This document shows, one piece after another, positions 11,289 through 24,532 of a DNA stretch of 35,781 bases. The notes beneath the pieces are model-generated. The model worked only from the letters and a program-made list of their open reading frames with translations. It was not told where the DNA came from and did not search any database. This DNA is from Pezizomycotina sp. ARF18 (lineage: Eukaryota; Ascomycota): the NCBI GenBank assembly GCA_002224055.1, contig AZLU01000301.1, forward strand, positions 1 through 35,781, read 5' to 3'. The position numbers and the translations under genes were made by a program. Each line of letters starts with the position of its first letter. Within the stretch, counting starts at the first letter, position 1.

Positions 11289-12389
11289 CATTATAAACCT
11301 CGCTCTTCCTACCTCGCCATCTTCTTTCCCTCCTTGTCTAACACCCTTCCTCGTATTTTTATTTACTCCTTGGTCATATTTATAAGCTACAAATATATGG
11401 TTTTGCTTTCCGTTATCCAATATCTGCTTCATCCCACAATTCCGTTTCTTGCCATTCGACACTTCGATATCAAAGGCGGCAATTTTTTATTTCTATCTTC
11501 TTCTCGGTGAACCATTGCAAGGGAAAGCTGGTTCAGCGCGAAGCATTTCAAATCTCGGTAAGTCGTGGCAGCTGGCTGAAGTTTTATTTCTTTTATAAAT
11601 TTAATTAATGTCCTCGTCGCAGGACACATCCGGACCACCCCAATGACTTTAAAAGAAAGAAAGAGAGAAAAATTATAATTTTACGAACGAGCAACATTCG
11701 CATCAATTTTATTTCCCTTTCTTTTCTACCTTTTCCCTTTCTATTTCTTTTTACTTCCCATTTGCCCTGCAACGCGTTTGATTTTCTTTCGTTCTTCATC
11801 TTCATATAATTTCTTAACCTCTATCAAAAAGATCAAACTTCATTCCATTATATTTCCCCACACAACTCGGTATATTATATTATATATCCATACCAAGCTA
11901 GTCTAATTGCCACTTTCATCATGATATGGGCACATTTTACCATTGTCTCCATCTGATGCAAGGGAATAGACGTTTTATCTCAAGTTGTTACGTTTCTTTT
12001 CCTTCTCTTTTTGTTTCGGCAAGCTATCCAAGCGAGTGTAATTTTTTTTACCTTTGGGTTGTGTTCTGTTGTTGGTGGAGAGAGGTAAAGTATCCGACGA
12101 CGGTGGGGATCTTCGCTGCAATTCAATAAATACTGACAGCACTATCCTCTTCCTTTTTCTGCTGCGCAGATATTTTTCTCTATTCCTTTCTCTTGTTTAA
12201 CGCCACACAGAAGTACAAAGGTACATCCTTATTTACAGCAAGATTCGGTTATAAGGGAACTTCAGGTAAGCTTCAGAGTCTTGTTTTCTTTTTGCGCTAC
12301 TGTGTTTTTATTTCTTCAAACTATACCATACACTTGCTCGTGTTTCTCTTGAATTTCTGTACTTTCATATATCTGCATCCTCACAGTCT

Positions 12390-12422
<33 letters not shown>

Positions 12423-12841
12423 TTGTTGCTGTATGTTTGCTCTCCTTCCATGTCCCCGTTGTTCTCGGCTCTCGTATACATATCATTCACCCCTTCAGCA
12501 GAGTCACCTCAAAGTCGTACGATCTTTGATTTGATTTGATCTTTACTCGTGCTATCATTTCCCAATTCCTTACTTTTTTGCACCTTTTTTGTTTATTTCT
12601 ATCTTTCCACCTATCTCTGCCTCGTCGGCGGTATACGTCGAGAGTCAAAAGCTTGGAGAATAATACCCTGTTATCCATCCTCCACCAAATCTAACCAACG
12701 AATTCCTTACCTTCTCCTCTCCTCTCGTTCTGCATTATACTTACACGCCTATATATCGATTTTTATATGGGGAACGTCTTATTTGCAAGGTGTGGGAGAA
12801 GGGAGGCGAGAAAAACGAGTCGTGTTAGTGTCAATCAATTA

Positions 12842-12885
12842 CCCACACACACGCTCACACACACACACACACACATACACACACA
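12842..12885. repeat. CA microsatellite
   Basis: An imperfect (CA)n tract with single interruptions (GCT, TA) inside the pyrimidine-rich region. Confidence 0.85.
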
Positions 12886-14234
12886 AGTTATTCCTTTTCC
12901 CTTCGTTGGTTTCGTCTGGCTATTCCGTACCTGTTTCGTCTTTCTTTCCCTATTCTTTCCTTCCTTTCTTTCTTTTTTCCTTTCCCATCCACATCGTTCT
13001 TTATCATTATTAAAAATAAATTATTTATTTTATTTTATTTATTATGATATACGTATATACGCACATGCAAACTGTTACTGGGGGTTTTTCTGCCACCTTT
13101 TTATATTCCCTACTTTTCTTCGCCTTTGTCTGCCACTCTCCTTTGGGGGCGAGAGCATCTGTCTCTGCCTCTTCCGGTGTGGGTAGGCGCCAATTCCCCC
13201 AAGAAAGAAAAGAATAAGTAGCCCTTTTTCTTTTCCTAACACGGGTTTACCCACGGTTTGGCCCTAACCTACCTTTGACGACGCACAAGCGTCAACAGGC
13301 GTCAAATTGGGGCTCTTTTCGAGTATCACATATATACTTATTCTATTATCTACCCTATCGCTGTCCACGATCTTTTCCTCATACTCTTCTTTGAAGAAAA
13401 AGTCCGACCGTTAGTTCTTCTCTCTTCTATAGATACTCTGTCGTTGATTTTCATTTCCCCCTTCTCCTTCTTCCCTATCTCTCTTCTATTGTGTCTTTTC
13501 CTTTTGATAGCCCACCCAGGACGTTTCTATCCCGGTGCTAAGCAGGCAATTTTCATGCCTGTCGTTGTACTCACAAGTATCTTTTTGCTAACTTTCTAAA
13601 GAGATACCTCCGAAGTACCTACGATATCTTTACTGCGAGCAGGAAAAAGGAAATATAAAAAGGTAAGACTTTTTTTCCAGCGGCCGAAAAGAAAAGAAAA
13701 AAAAAAGCACTACGAGGAAAGAAGGATCAAGAGAAAAGCAAATAAAGAAAGAGAAGCAGAAGAAGAAAAGAGACATCTGAATATGAGCAAGGGGAACTGA
13801 ACTTCAGCCCAATAAAAATTCCCCTTTATAAAAAAGAGCTATATAAAAAAGAATTACATTTCATAAAGATGGCAGTATATTATTATATTATTATATTATT
13901 ATTATATTTACCTGAAGGGAAAGAATAAACAAGCAGCAATCTCAAAAAAAAACCCCCAATTTTTTTTTTCCGAGATATATGACATATATACCTCATTGAA
14001 AATCTGGAGATAATCCCGGGGTTGTTGTCGTTGCCGTTAAGAGAGAGAAGAGAAACCGCCGATTCTTATTCGCTGGCCTTCTAGGGCCACATTGGGGCGC
14101 TCTCCTACTCGAAGAAGAGGAAGAGGCATGACGCCCGCTTGTTGCAGCCTAACACTCCTCCATACATACAAACTATAAAGTGTGGGTATATTGAGTGAGT
14201 GACTGAGCTGGGCCAGCGAACGAACAGTAGTAGG

Positions 14235-14288
14235 GAAAAATAAAATAAAAATAAAAAATAAAAATAAAAATAAAAATAAAAATAAAAT
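14235..14288. repeat. AAAAT-type pentanucleotide repeat
   Basis: About nine copies of TAAAA/AAAAT with slight length variation, followed by a TTA-rich stretch. Confidence 0.85.
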
Positions 14289-14470
14289 ATTAATTATTAT
14301 TATTACTATTATTTTCTCTCTCCCTTCCTTCCCTTGCGCTACTTTCCGATTTAATAATTTTTCCTTTTTCCTTTTTTTCTTTCTTCCTTTTTATTCAACC
14401 ACCAAAACCATTTCACGACCCTCCCACACAACCTACCAACAACAACCCATTCTCCATCCTTTTTCCTCTA

Positions 14471-14505
14471 CTTCTTCTTCTTCTTTTCTTCTTCTTCTTC
14501 TTCTT
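14471..14505. repeat. TTC trinucleotide repeat
   Basis: (CTT)n with one interrupting T, about 620 bp upstream of the snt2 start codon, part of its pyrimidine-rich leader. Confidence 0.85.
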
Positions 14506-15118
14506 GTAAATTTCTTCATTTTTCTTCTTGTTCTACCTTTTTCCAATATACGTACATACTGTATTGTATCACATTCAGTGTTCGTGGCGTATATCGAGTA
14601 TTACTGCTTTCCTTTCTTATACTTTTACTTTTTCTGCTGAGGCTCATCTCTATATCAGCAATTATATGCCGCTGAAGGGGGGACAAACGAGAGAGTTTTT
14701 ATAAACGATGAACAACCACTAACGATCAGACCTCACTTACTACCAGCGAATCAATACCCAACTAGGGGGATTCCATCTTTGTCTTCAATTAACGTCATTG
14801 GTTTTATTTTCTCTCACAATCCGTCGTGGACGATATATACACATTCGGACATTCCTAACCCCCCGTCGCCCAGAGAAGCAGTTTCCTTGGTTTCTCCAAT
14901 CATTCTTCGTCCAATAATTAGCCCCTTCTCGACACCCTGAACTGTTTTTTCTAACCCTTCCTAGTTTCTTTTGGTGGTCGGGTCTCGAGAAGGAGGTTGC
15001 AACTCTGTCGTAACCATTCCCTCCCATTACGTGCGAAACGCACTCTTTTTTTTTTCTCCATTTATTCTCCCCAACCTTAACCCCATCAAAATAGTATCGC
15101 AGACCATCTTCACCAACG

Positions 15119-18100
15119 ATGTCTGCCGTCCGCTCCACATCGCCGTACGGCACCCGGTCACGGAATCGGACAACCGCGCCTCGAGTTAACTACGCCGAGG
15201 ACAAAGACGACCACATGGACTTTGAATACACGAGCCCCCCTCCCCAACCAGCAACCACCACACGGTCCTCGGCAAATAAGGAAGCCAGCTCGAAAAAGGA
15301 TACGACAGAGCCCGAACAACCACCAATGCGTCAGCGAACACGAGAAGTCACAACCAATCGGCGCCGGTCCTAACAAGAAGAGCATCGCACGCCGCCGCCG
15401 CCATCGCCGCCAATGCAGCAGCAGCGGCGGCGGCGGCATCAGCAACCAATGGAACATCTACGACTACCACTTCGCAAACGTCGGGTAGCTCGAGAAAAGG
15501 AAATCTACCGCGGGCGGTCACACGGCTAATAACACTACTACGGCAGCGGCACCTGTTCCTGCTACACACGTCAAAGAGGCAACGTCGAGGTCGGCTGCTC
15601 AGGCGCTGGATCGTGCGAAGGAGCGGCAAAAACTACGAGAAAACGTTTCGAACATGCTCACATTCGATCGGCATCGCGGCACATATCTAAATAAGCAAGG
15701 ACACCTGGTAGCTGACAATGGGACGGTTCTAAAAAGAGATGGTAAGTATATTCCAGAAGAACTCTCGAGTCGCATGCGCTTTTCTAAAGTTGGCCTGCAA
15801 AACAAAGATCATCTATACCTCGTTTGCGAACCGCCGGGCGAACCGTACTACCTCGCTCGCATTATGGAATTCAGCCACGCCAACGGCGACCCGAAGGCCC
15901 CGTCGACTCGATACGAGTAAATTGGTACTACCGCCCCAAGGACGTTCAGCGAAAAGTCGCAGACACGCGCGTTATTTTCGCGACGATGCATTCCGACAAG
16001 TGCCCTCTATCGTCGATCCGGGGTACCTGCACGATCGTCCACAGGTCCGAAATCGAAAACATGGCCACTTTCCGGCAACAGAAAGACTGTTTTTACTTTG
16101 ACAAGATGTACGATCGGTATATCCACAGGTACTACGAGGTCATCCCAACCAAGGCGGTCCTGAACGTGCCAGAAAAAATCCGCAAGGCGTTGACGGATCG
16201 GTGGAAGTACGTTCTGGTAGAACCTACCAGGGCCAAAGAACTTACTAGCAAGATGAAGGTTTGCAAGCGGTGTAGCGGGTTTGCTGGAAGGTAGCTCATT
16301 CTTTTCTCCGTTATTTTAGAAATTCAAATGCATCTTGCTCACATATTTTGACAGGGACGATTCGGTATCGTGCTCGCTTGCGATTCTACTATCACATGAA
16401 CTGCGTTCGCCCTCCGCTATTAAAGAAACCGTCTCGCGGTTTCGCCTGGGCGTGCGCTCCGTGCAGTCGTGACCAGGAGAGGAAACTGGAAGCTCGGAAT
16501 ACGCCTACAGATGCTCAATGGTAGTGGCACCGCGACGGGTACGCAAACGCCAGTCGAAGATGATTTCATGGAGGACGACGATGACATGTCGCTGCCGCCG
16601 AACGAAAATAGTGGCGGCAACACGCTCGGCGCTAGCGGCGGCGCTAATACGCCTAATTCGGTTCGTTCTGTTATCGACGATACCCGCCAGCCTACCGAGG
16701 AGCAGCTTTACAATATGTCGCTCTGGCCTTACAGGTATTTTGGAATACACGGTAAGATGGAGGATGCGCTGGATTTCGACGACCGGATATACCCCCGCGC
16801 TGCCTCGAGAATAGGCCCCCGTCACCAGTGTGTGACTGTACCGTGGTTTGGACGTCCAGTCGAGTACGTCAAGCCGGCTGAAGCCAAGAAACGAAGCGGA
16901 CAGAACCGTAACCGCGACCGTCGGAGAGATGGCGAACCGAAGGAAGAAGCGAAAGAGAAGAGGGAGAAGTGGGTACAGGATATGCCCCCAGGATATATTG
17001 CACGTGGTGAGGATGATAGCACGGCTACGCTACTTTGGAAGCTACCCGACTCGTCTCGTGGCGAGGACGGCGAGGGTGACGATAGAGAGGTTCGGAGGCG
17101 ACGGTCACGAGGCTTACAAGCAAGCTTCACCTCTCACAACCCGAGTATGAAGAACTCATCGACAAGTACCTCGAAAAGGCGAAACCGATCGCGAAAAACA
17201 ACATCGGCGTAGAACCGAATACTACCAACTACCTAGACAAGGCGATGAACTTGCTTTTTAAGAATAAGTTCGACATGGACACGGCGCTTAAGCAGCTCAA
17301 ACAAGTCGACAAGAAGAAGGACCTCAAGGAGCCCGAATTTTAAGGGAGAGGAGCTTAAGAGGTTCGAGGAAGGTGTCGCGCTGTTTGGTAGCGAGCTACA
17401 CGCCGTAACAAAGCACGTCAGGACACGCAAGGAAGCGACGTCGTGCGGTTCTACTACATCTGGAAGAAGACGCAGAAGGGTAAGGAAATCTGGGGTAACT
17501 ACGACGGTCGCAAGTCGAAGAAGGAAAGCAAGAGCAAGGATAACGCCCGACTCGATAGTAAGGATAACGTTAAGACTGAGCTGAAGCTCATCGATGACGT
17601 CGCTGACGACTATGACGACTCTGCCTTCGACGACGATAAAGCGCATGAGAAGAAGAAAGCGTTCCAATGCAAGTTTTGCAAGACGAAGACGTCTGTTCAG
17701 TGGCGCAGGGCTCCCGGTGTTCCGCCAGGTGCTATCTACAAGGATGGAAGTCTTCACGATCGCACCCCGAACACGAAGTCGTCATCTCGCTCTGCAGGCG
17801 CTGTGGTGAACTCTGGCGCAAGTATGCGATCCAGTGGGAGGACTGGAAGAAGCTGCGAAGAAGCTGTCACAGGGCAACGCGCCGAAGCAGGGCAAGAGGA
17901 GGGTGGACGAGGACTTGTTACGCGAGATTTCGATTGTCAACAAGGAAGACGAGGAAATTCGGGAGAAAGTCCAGCCTTTGCAAGAGCAACTGGCGGCAAT
18001 CAGCGCTAAAGAAGCTGCTGCGGCTGCTTCTACGGCATCGACTCCTTCGCTCAATGGGACATCGGATCGCGAACCTCCGAGGAAGAAGTCGAAGGGTTTC

Positions 18101-20694
18101 CGGATACGTCGGAACCGGCTGCTCCGCCTACGCCTACTCCTGCAGTCGCCACCTCGAAAAGTGCTACTCCAGCTTCCTCGAAGGATACCGTTGCTGCTGC
18201 TATCGCCGCCAAAGAATCTGCAGATGCGGCTCCAGCTCCTGCCACGACCAGCAGCAGCTCACGAAACAGGAAAAAAGAAAAAGTCGCACCGGCGCCAGTC
18301 GAACCTCCGAAGCCGAAATTGCTCCCCTGTGCGGTCTGCGAGGATGTCAATCCGTCGGAAGCGAGCACTTGGTGTGTCGCGACTGCAGCTCACGGTCCAC
18401 CGTTCGTGCTACGGCGTCGGTGAGCTCAGGAGCGCTAACAAGTGGGTTTGCGATATGTGCGCAAACGACAAGAATCCTGTCGTATCAACGGTATGTATTT
18501 TATTCTCTCATATTATGGTTTTTGATTAAATAGTCGCTGACAATGTTTCATGCAGGACTACACTTGCGTCTTATGTCCCGTTCGCTCCGAAGGCGAGGTC
18601 GAGGAGGAGCTCCGTGCTCGCGCCGCGACCGCCAATAGCAACAATTCCCGATCCAGCAAGGACAAGGCCAAAGACGAAAGGAGAAGGAAGAAACCGAAAG
18701 CAAGGATAAGGCAAGCAGGTTGCTCCGGCTGCTCCTGAAAAGGAGGAAAGCAAGAAGTCATCGTCGTCACGTCGGCGATAACGCCGACAAGACGCGGCCG
18801 CAGTACCCTCGCCAGCCTCTGAAACAGACCACCGGAAACAATTGGGTTCACGTGACCTGCGCAATCTGGACGCCGGAATCCGGTTTGGGAACGCGAAGGC
18901 TCTCATCCCTGCTGAGGGAATGGCAGCATCCCGACGAACAATTTCCAGAAAGTGTGCTCTGTTGTAATGTGTCTGGGAAGGGCTCGTGCATTACTTGTCA
19001 CCAGTGTCACGTGCCAGGTACGTACCCTTTAAATAATCTTGTACTATTTTTAGAAACTCTTACTAACAAAGCTCCAGTTCACGTTGGTTGCGCACGCAAG
19101 GCCGGGTGGACCTTTGGCTTCGACGTCCAACCTGTCAAGAGTTCCGCCGCGATGTTGTCAATATGGTGACCGTCGGTAACGAGACCGGGAACATGCAAGC
19201 CTGCGTGTGGTGCAAGAACCACGACCTGAAGACACCCGTTCACGCGATGAATGAAAGTTGGACGACGGAGAGACCACCCAGATAGCTCTACAGTTGTACG
19301 TCAATAACTACAAGCAGGCCGACCTCACCCTCACGGCACAGTGCGTAAGGCGCAACTTGTCACGCTGTCCACCAAGGCATCGCAGCAATCGAGGAGAGCG
19401 AGCCTGATTACCGCCGGACCGATCGGTTCCTCCGCCAGCAGCCAGCCCGGACGGCATTCGACTTCCTCGCCTTCTGGTCTTATCGTCAACGAGGATCGCC
19501 ACAGGGAAGCGTCTCCGTTGGTATTGAATGGCAAAATCAGGAGGTGTCACAGGTGTGGGGTCGACGTTAGTCCGATGTGGCATAAAGCTCCGCGTCCGCC
19601 GTGGTGTCTACAGGTAGCCTCATCTCCGGAGGGATGGCCCTACCAGGCAAGCAGTCTCCTGTCGTGAACGCAGGTGGAGACGACGTCGTAGATTTGTGGT
19701 ACTGTCACAGGTGCGATTACAGCCATAAGACCGGAACGGAGGAGACCAAGCCTAAGCTCAAGCACTCGCTGTTCCTCGGTGGATCGTTTTTGATAGGCCG
19801 GCGCCTCCGCCCCCGCAGCCTAGCGTGTCGCCCGTTAAGACTGTGCTTCACCAGCTCGATCCCCGAGACCAGCAGATGCAGCAGCCTCCCCAGCAGCAGC
19901 CGCGCGTCGCATGCACCTACCGCCCGCCGCCTTCGCAACCGCCGGTGCAAGCTCATGTGCAACATCAGACTCCATTGCAGCCTCACATGCCACCCCAGCC
20001 CCAAGTGGCCTACCACGACAGACCCCCCTGCAGGCTTCTCCCGTGCCGCCGATCGTGCAACCTCACGTCCAGCATCCCATGCACTCTCAGCCCCATCACC
20101 CGCCACTGCCTCAGATTCCCACCAACCCCCCGTGCAGTACCAGCAGCCGGAGTACACCCACCCTCTCCACCCACGCCTCCCTCAACCGCAACACTACGCT
20201 CCCCCGCCGCCATCGAGCCACACGCACCACATGCCCCGGAGCCATCGCAACCTCTACCGCACCCGCAGCTCTCGCCCACGAAGGCGTCTCACTCGCCGTT
20301 ATCACTACCCGACCCACCCCCCGCCTCCGCCGAGCCATATCCCGCACCACCGCCGCCCCACTACGCTCAGCCGCCGCAGAGGACGCCGCCGCAGCATCAT
20401 CAAGCGCTCCACCCGCCGGCGGGATTAACGCACCGGTCACCGCCGCAGCCGCCGTCACGGCAGCAGACATTGCAAACCGGCACCGTCGCCGCGAGGCCAA
20501 ACGCCGCTGGCGCCTGCTCTTTCGCCGACGTACCACCACTCCCGCCTAGGCACCATGATCCCCCACCGGTCTCGCAGCCCGTCACGCCGTCGCACGCGCA
20601 TAGGGTGTACGCGACCCCGGAGCCCAGGGCGCCTCCGCCAGGTGGTCACGGCGCTTCAGGTAGTCCGGCTTTGGCGAATTTACTTCATCCGTAA
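15119..20694 (+). CDS. snt2: Snt2-type chromatin regulator (BAH, PHD, ELM2-SANT, GATA and extended PHD fingers)
   Basis: Nuclear histone-reader protein. Yeast Snt2 works with Ecm5 and the Rpd3 deacetylase, and fission yeast Snt2 belongs to the Lid2 complex. ATG 15119 (context CCAACGATGTC) opens a basic, Ser/Pro-rich N-terminus and an Ala-rich stretch. Domains by position: BAH about 15650-16250 (FDRHRGTYLNKQGHLVADNG, YYLARIMEFSHANGDPKAP, KCPLSSIRGTCTIVHRSEI); PHD 16258-16470 (CKRC, CSLC, YHMNC, CAPC); ELM2 about 16680-17210; SANT about 17340-17520 (ELKRFEEGVALFGSELHAV, VRFYYIWKKTQKGKEIWGNY); GATA-type finger 17669-17830 (CKFC, VQWRRAPG, CRRCGELWRKY); PHD about 18328-18480; extended PHD 18556-19230 (CVLCP, WVHVTCAIWTPE, CITCHQCHV, HVGCARKAGW, CVWCKNHD); second GATA-like finger 19541-19735 (CHRCGVDVSPMWHKAPRP, WYCHRCDY); Pro/Gln/His-rich tail 19800-20690. 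Introns: 16291-16354, 18491-18555, 19018-19077. The stop follows SPALANLLHP. More than ten one-base deletions force frame changes, with an acidic/Ser-rich linker affected most. Confidence 0.92.
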
Positions 20695-21226
20695 ATGAAT
20701 AGAAGGATAATAGTAGGTTTATGGAGGGTTTTTTATGTTAACAGGATAGTTTCTGTTCATAGTGTTTCTTTTTCTTTACTTACTATGACGTCTATCTTTT
20801 TGTTATTCATGGTGTTTTCTTTTATAGAATTGGAACGGAGAGGTATTATACAAAAAGAAACGGGCTTCTGTTTTGAAAGAGCCGGAAAAAGGATATGTAC
20901 CTGGGATTGTCTTTTCGTCCGTTTGTTTCTCATGTTGTTCTCTTTATTCTAGTTCAGGTTTTTTATAAAAAATAGTTCATTACCTTTACTTCCGGTGTTT
21001 CTGCCTTCCGGTGTTCAATCTTATTTGTTTCCACTAATTGATCGATATGTTTTTTACCTCCTCGATTTATATGTACAGTGTAATATACTTCTAGCGTGCT
21101 TTTGGTTCGTCTTTTTTGTCTCTTCGTTTCCCTTGAATCTTTTACTTGGACTTTGGATTTGGACTTAAAACGAACAAAAAAGGTTTTTTTTGTTTACTCA
21201 TACAACTACAGAAACTTTTTTTCCCA

Positions 21227-21610
21227 TTACAGACGTTTTGATTTGATACGCCTGTGAGATAGAATTTTTTTTTACTTGTCCTCTTCTTTTTCCCCTGCTT
21301 GTGCGTCCTTTCGGTTTCGTTTTGGGTGTTCTACTGCTACAAAAAGTTCATTTCACGAAAAAAAAAAACAATAAAAAATTGGAGTTTTCTTGGAATACTG
21401 TCTTTACCTCCCGATTTGTATTATACACTGCTCAAAGGGATCCTGGGAACTTTTTGTTTTAAAAATAGATTTTCTTTATAATTTAGGACGGAATTTTTAT
21501 ACTGCGAAAAACCGCGGAGAGATTGAAGAAAATAAAGGAATGGAAAAAAAAAAAAAAAAGTTGAATATACAATGGGAGTATTCGTGTTGAAATACTACTG
21601 TTTTTTCCCT
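21227..21610 (+). repeat. Diverged direct repeat R1, copy 1
   Basis: Matches 24533-24955 in the same orientation with indels. Shared landmarks in order: ACTTGTCCTCTT, TTCTACT-CTACAAAAA, TTTCACGAAAA, a poly-A tract, ATTTGTATTATA, TTAGGACGGAATTT, ACTGCGAAAAACCG, AATAAAGGAAT and ATTC-TGTTGA-ATAC-ACTGTT. Identity judged by eye is roughly 70-75 percent, so the duplication is old. No coding content is seen. Confidence 0.8.
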
Positions 21611-24089
21611 TATAATGCAGTCCGCTCAGACGATAGAGATGGGTGAAATGCACCTGGTAATGCTCCTTGTAGGATTTGCACCTTTTTTTTAATACAAAAA
21701 GTTTAAGATAATAAAAAAGAAAAATCTACTCTGACTACCTACTTATCGGCTGGCTATACGGGCCTACGCAGCGCCTCCTTCAATTAAATCAGTATATACA
21801 CAGTTGAAAACACTCTTTCTGATATCATAATACCTCCGAAATCACTGTGTATTATTCCTATATGGACATTTTGAAGCGGTGATGATACTTAGGCCCATAT
21901 GTGAAGGGCCGGTACTCGGTACGTGTACTTTTTCCGTTAGCTATGCCTTCAGTGACCCTGCCTGGCACTTTTGTAAGGGGGGCAATTGTGGCTATGAGCC
22001 ACCCACTTCTTCTTTTGGGTTACATGTAGAATGAGCTCCATCTGATCAGAGAGAGATGCCCGACTTCTTAGACTGATATTATTTCCAAGTTATCCATGAG
22101 GAGCATTGTTTTTGTGAGTTAAAATATAGTTTGTCGATATAGTCTTCTCGGGTTGATATATATTTAAGCTACCTTCGTCGTGCTTGTTTGCTATATGAGT
22201 TGTCCGTCGTTCCGACGTAGCGGTTAATACGCAATAGATATAACCTGTTCCGTTATCTCCCGGCGGTACAGAAGGATGATGAGCTTGTCAAATCAATATC
22301 CACCTCGAACGGATCGTTTTGTAGACGTATGTGGCAGCGAAACCGGGACTGGACGTCGTACCACTATTATATCAATTTAGAAAGTTCGTATCGCGGGCAT
22401 CGAAGATTCGGATATATATTTTTGAGCTTTACGTTCGTTATTATTCGTGACATCGCATTTTCCAGTTGTATACGAATTATTCTCGACATGGCAGATGCGT
22501 TTTAGTCAAAAAAAAAAAAAAATGCGATATGAGCACTCTTCAATAAAATGAGATGAGCTTGCGTCTATATAGTCGGTGTTAGTTTTAGCTGTAGAATAAC
22601 GTTTTTCTTAATGCGTTTTCGTTTCCGGTTCTTCAGATATTTCCGATGTGCCGTGGCGGTTATTTGGGCGGGTCGGCGGGCTGGTGTTTCGTGGAGCTTA
22701 TTTTTGGAGGCGCGTTATACACTGAGATATCTGTGGCAAGATAGTGTGATGGTGACACCGCATACTTTATCCGGCGCTTGGAGTAATGTTGGTCTACAGC
22801 TACTTATTATCCTTCGTCTTCGTTGCTCGATAGATAGACGAAACATATTCAGTAGATTTCTCTTATAAGTTTCTCGAGTTTCTCCAGAACTTTCGGTGGG
22901 ATGTATTATATCAAAAGTTTTAAGATAAGGGTTTGGTAGTCTCTGTATGTGTTTCCTCCACCAGCTTCTTTTTCTTCTTTTTTTCTTTCTTTTTTTATAA
23001 AGCGTTTTTATTCTTGGTAAAGTCAAATATCTCTTGCTGGTGTCATAGTACTCTTGATTCCAGAATTTGTGGGAACGATTTTTATCTCATTGTCGGAAGT
23101 TGCATCGGTGCGCATCAAAAATATGCCATCTCAGTGAAGCTTTTTCGTGTTTCCCACGTTGGCATTTCGCGTATGACCGCTCTGGTTATATTTTCTGGGT
23201 GGGATAGAGAAAGTTATCTTTGATTAGAATTGTGGAGTTTTTTTTTACTGGCAATTATGGCGAGAGGGGCCTTGCCTTACTTGATATCATTTCTGGTATC
23301 GTTTTCCGATTCATGATTTCTGTTGTTTTAAATATGGCGTGTTTGTCGACTCTCTACCGGCCAGCAGAGAGTCAGGCGCGAGACAAGTTGTACTTATTAT
23401 CGATCCTTACCGTAAAAATCGGTAATTATTGAAATATCAGTCTTCATGATGGTGGGTTCTGTCGAGGCAATGCTCTTTTTCAGAAAATATGCCTTCATTC
23501 TCATGACCAGACGTGGTCCATTGAGACGGATAACTATGAAATAGTGGAAATCGGGTGTACCGCCTTCTGGGTAGGAAGATTTCCACGATAGCGAATCGTC
23601 ATCAGTACGTTGTATTGCTCTAGAAGATATCTTGCTCGTTTGTATGAAAAGTTCGTCGTTTGCTACGGAATATGTGTTCCCATCTCTCTTCTTGGTATAT
23701 TGATTCTGTTGGCTATGGATTATGTGTCGTTTCTGAAGCTCCGCTAATGCTTATATTTCGGATTGAGTATTCCAGTGGTACAGCAGACTCTCCCAAGCAT
23801 GCTAGCATCTTAGAGGATGTGTATGGCCCAATAATATAGCTCTAGTCCTCAAGCGGAGATCAATAAATATAGTAATTGGCAGAAAGCTTGAATATGTGAT
23901 GTGAGCATTGCCTTATTACTGTTTTTCCTTATGGTAATTTCACAGGCACAACGTGGTGCTTCTAGGAGTGCTATTTTGATACATTATGCCTAGTTGTTCG
24001 ATCTCGCGTCTTCTGCTTCTGACCGTAATTGTTCTTTTAAGTTCCTCCCGGCGTGTAAGTATGCATTCTCCTCCTTGCCGTTTTTTCCC

Positions 24090-24500
24090 TATCCTTTTTT
24101 TTTTTTCTTATGTAACCAACGGAACGCTTTTGTTTGGCTATCACTGCTCGCTGCAGCACGTAGTGGAAGATTCAAGTTAAAATTCGAGAGAGCTTATATC
24201 TTTAAAAGATATTAGAACGGCTGGGATTTATAAGTGAAAACTAGGTAGGGAGTTTAATGATATTCAGCGAGAATTTCTAAAATATCAACTATCGATATCT
24301 CCGATACGGTGTGCTTTTTATTTTATTTTATTTTTTTTTTTTTTTTAAAAAAAAAAAAGAAAAAAAAAGTGAATATGCTTCGACACCGAACGGTTCTCGA
24401 TGTTTCCTATCTTGCGTAGAATGCTTTTTATTTTATGAAACTGTCGGGTTCCAGACGTTTTATTACGCCGTTGCTATTGCAGTAGTTGAGAACAAGGGAA
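24090..24500 (+). repeat. Diverged direct repeat R2, copy 1
   Basis: Aligns with 25310-25720 in the same orientation, offset about 1.22 kb. Shared landmarks: a T-rich run followed by ATGTA, CTGCAG, ATTCG, TTATAT, GGATTTATAA-TGAA-ACTA, a GATATTCA/AATATCCA block with GAGA, and TTCTCGATGTTT followed by CCTATC and GTAGA. A T16A12 palindrome interrupts this copy at 24331-24358. Confidence 0.6.
24331..24358. repeat. T16A12 homopolymer palindrome
   Basis: A run of T directly abutting a run of A, able to fold on itself. It lies inside repeat R2 copy 1 and is absent from copy 2. Similar elements lie at 4308-4338 and 33756-33789. Confidence 0.8.
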
Positions 24501-24532
24501 AGAATACTACTGTCTGAGCTGGTTGAAACTTT

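Larger units (their letters stand above)
10690..15118 (+). promoter_or_regulatory. Pyrimidine-rich promoter/leader region of the snt2 gene
   Basis: For about 4.4 kb the plus strand is visibly biased to T and C, with long TTTCTT/CCTTTC stretches. It includes T29 (11260-11288), T26 (12395-12420), a CA microsatellite (12842-12885) and a TTC repeat (14471-14505). Frames here translate to Phe/Ser/Leu-rich nonsense. CT-rich tracts just upstream of start sites are common in filamentous fungi; this one is unusually long. It most likely combines the promoter and a long 5' leader. Leader introns are possible (e.g. CAGGTAAGC near 12264) but unproven. Confidence 0.45.

Noticed and set aside
10790-11510. 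Two long plus-strand frames (124 and 140 codons), apparently hydrophobic
   Set aside because: Hydrophobicity comes from the T-rich tract (Phe/Leu/Ser/Tyr); composition, not a membrane protein.
14785-15153. 122-codon minus-strand frame overlapping the snt2 start
   Set aside because: Antisense to the snt2 leader and first codons, with no recognisable domain.
19717-20639. Long minus-strand and alternative plus-strand frames over the snt2 tail
   Set aside because: Shadows of the GC-rich Pro/Gln/His-rich C-terminal coding sequence.
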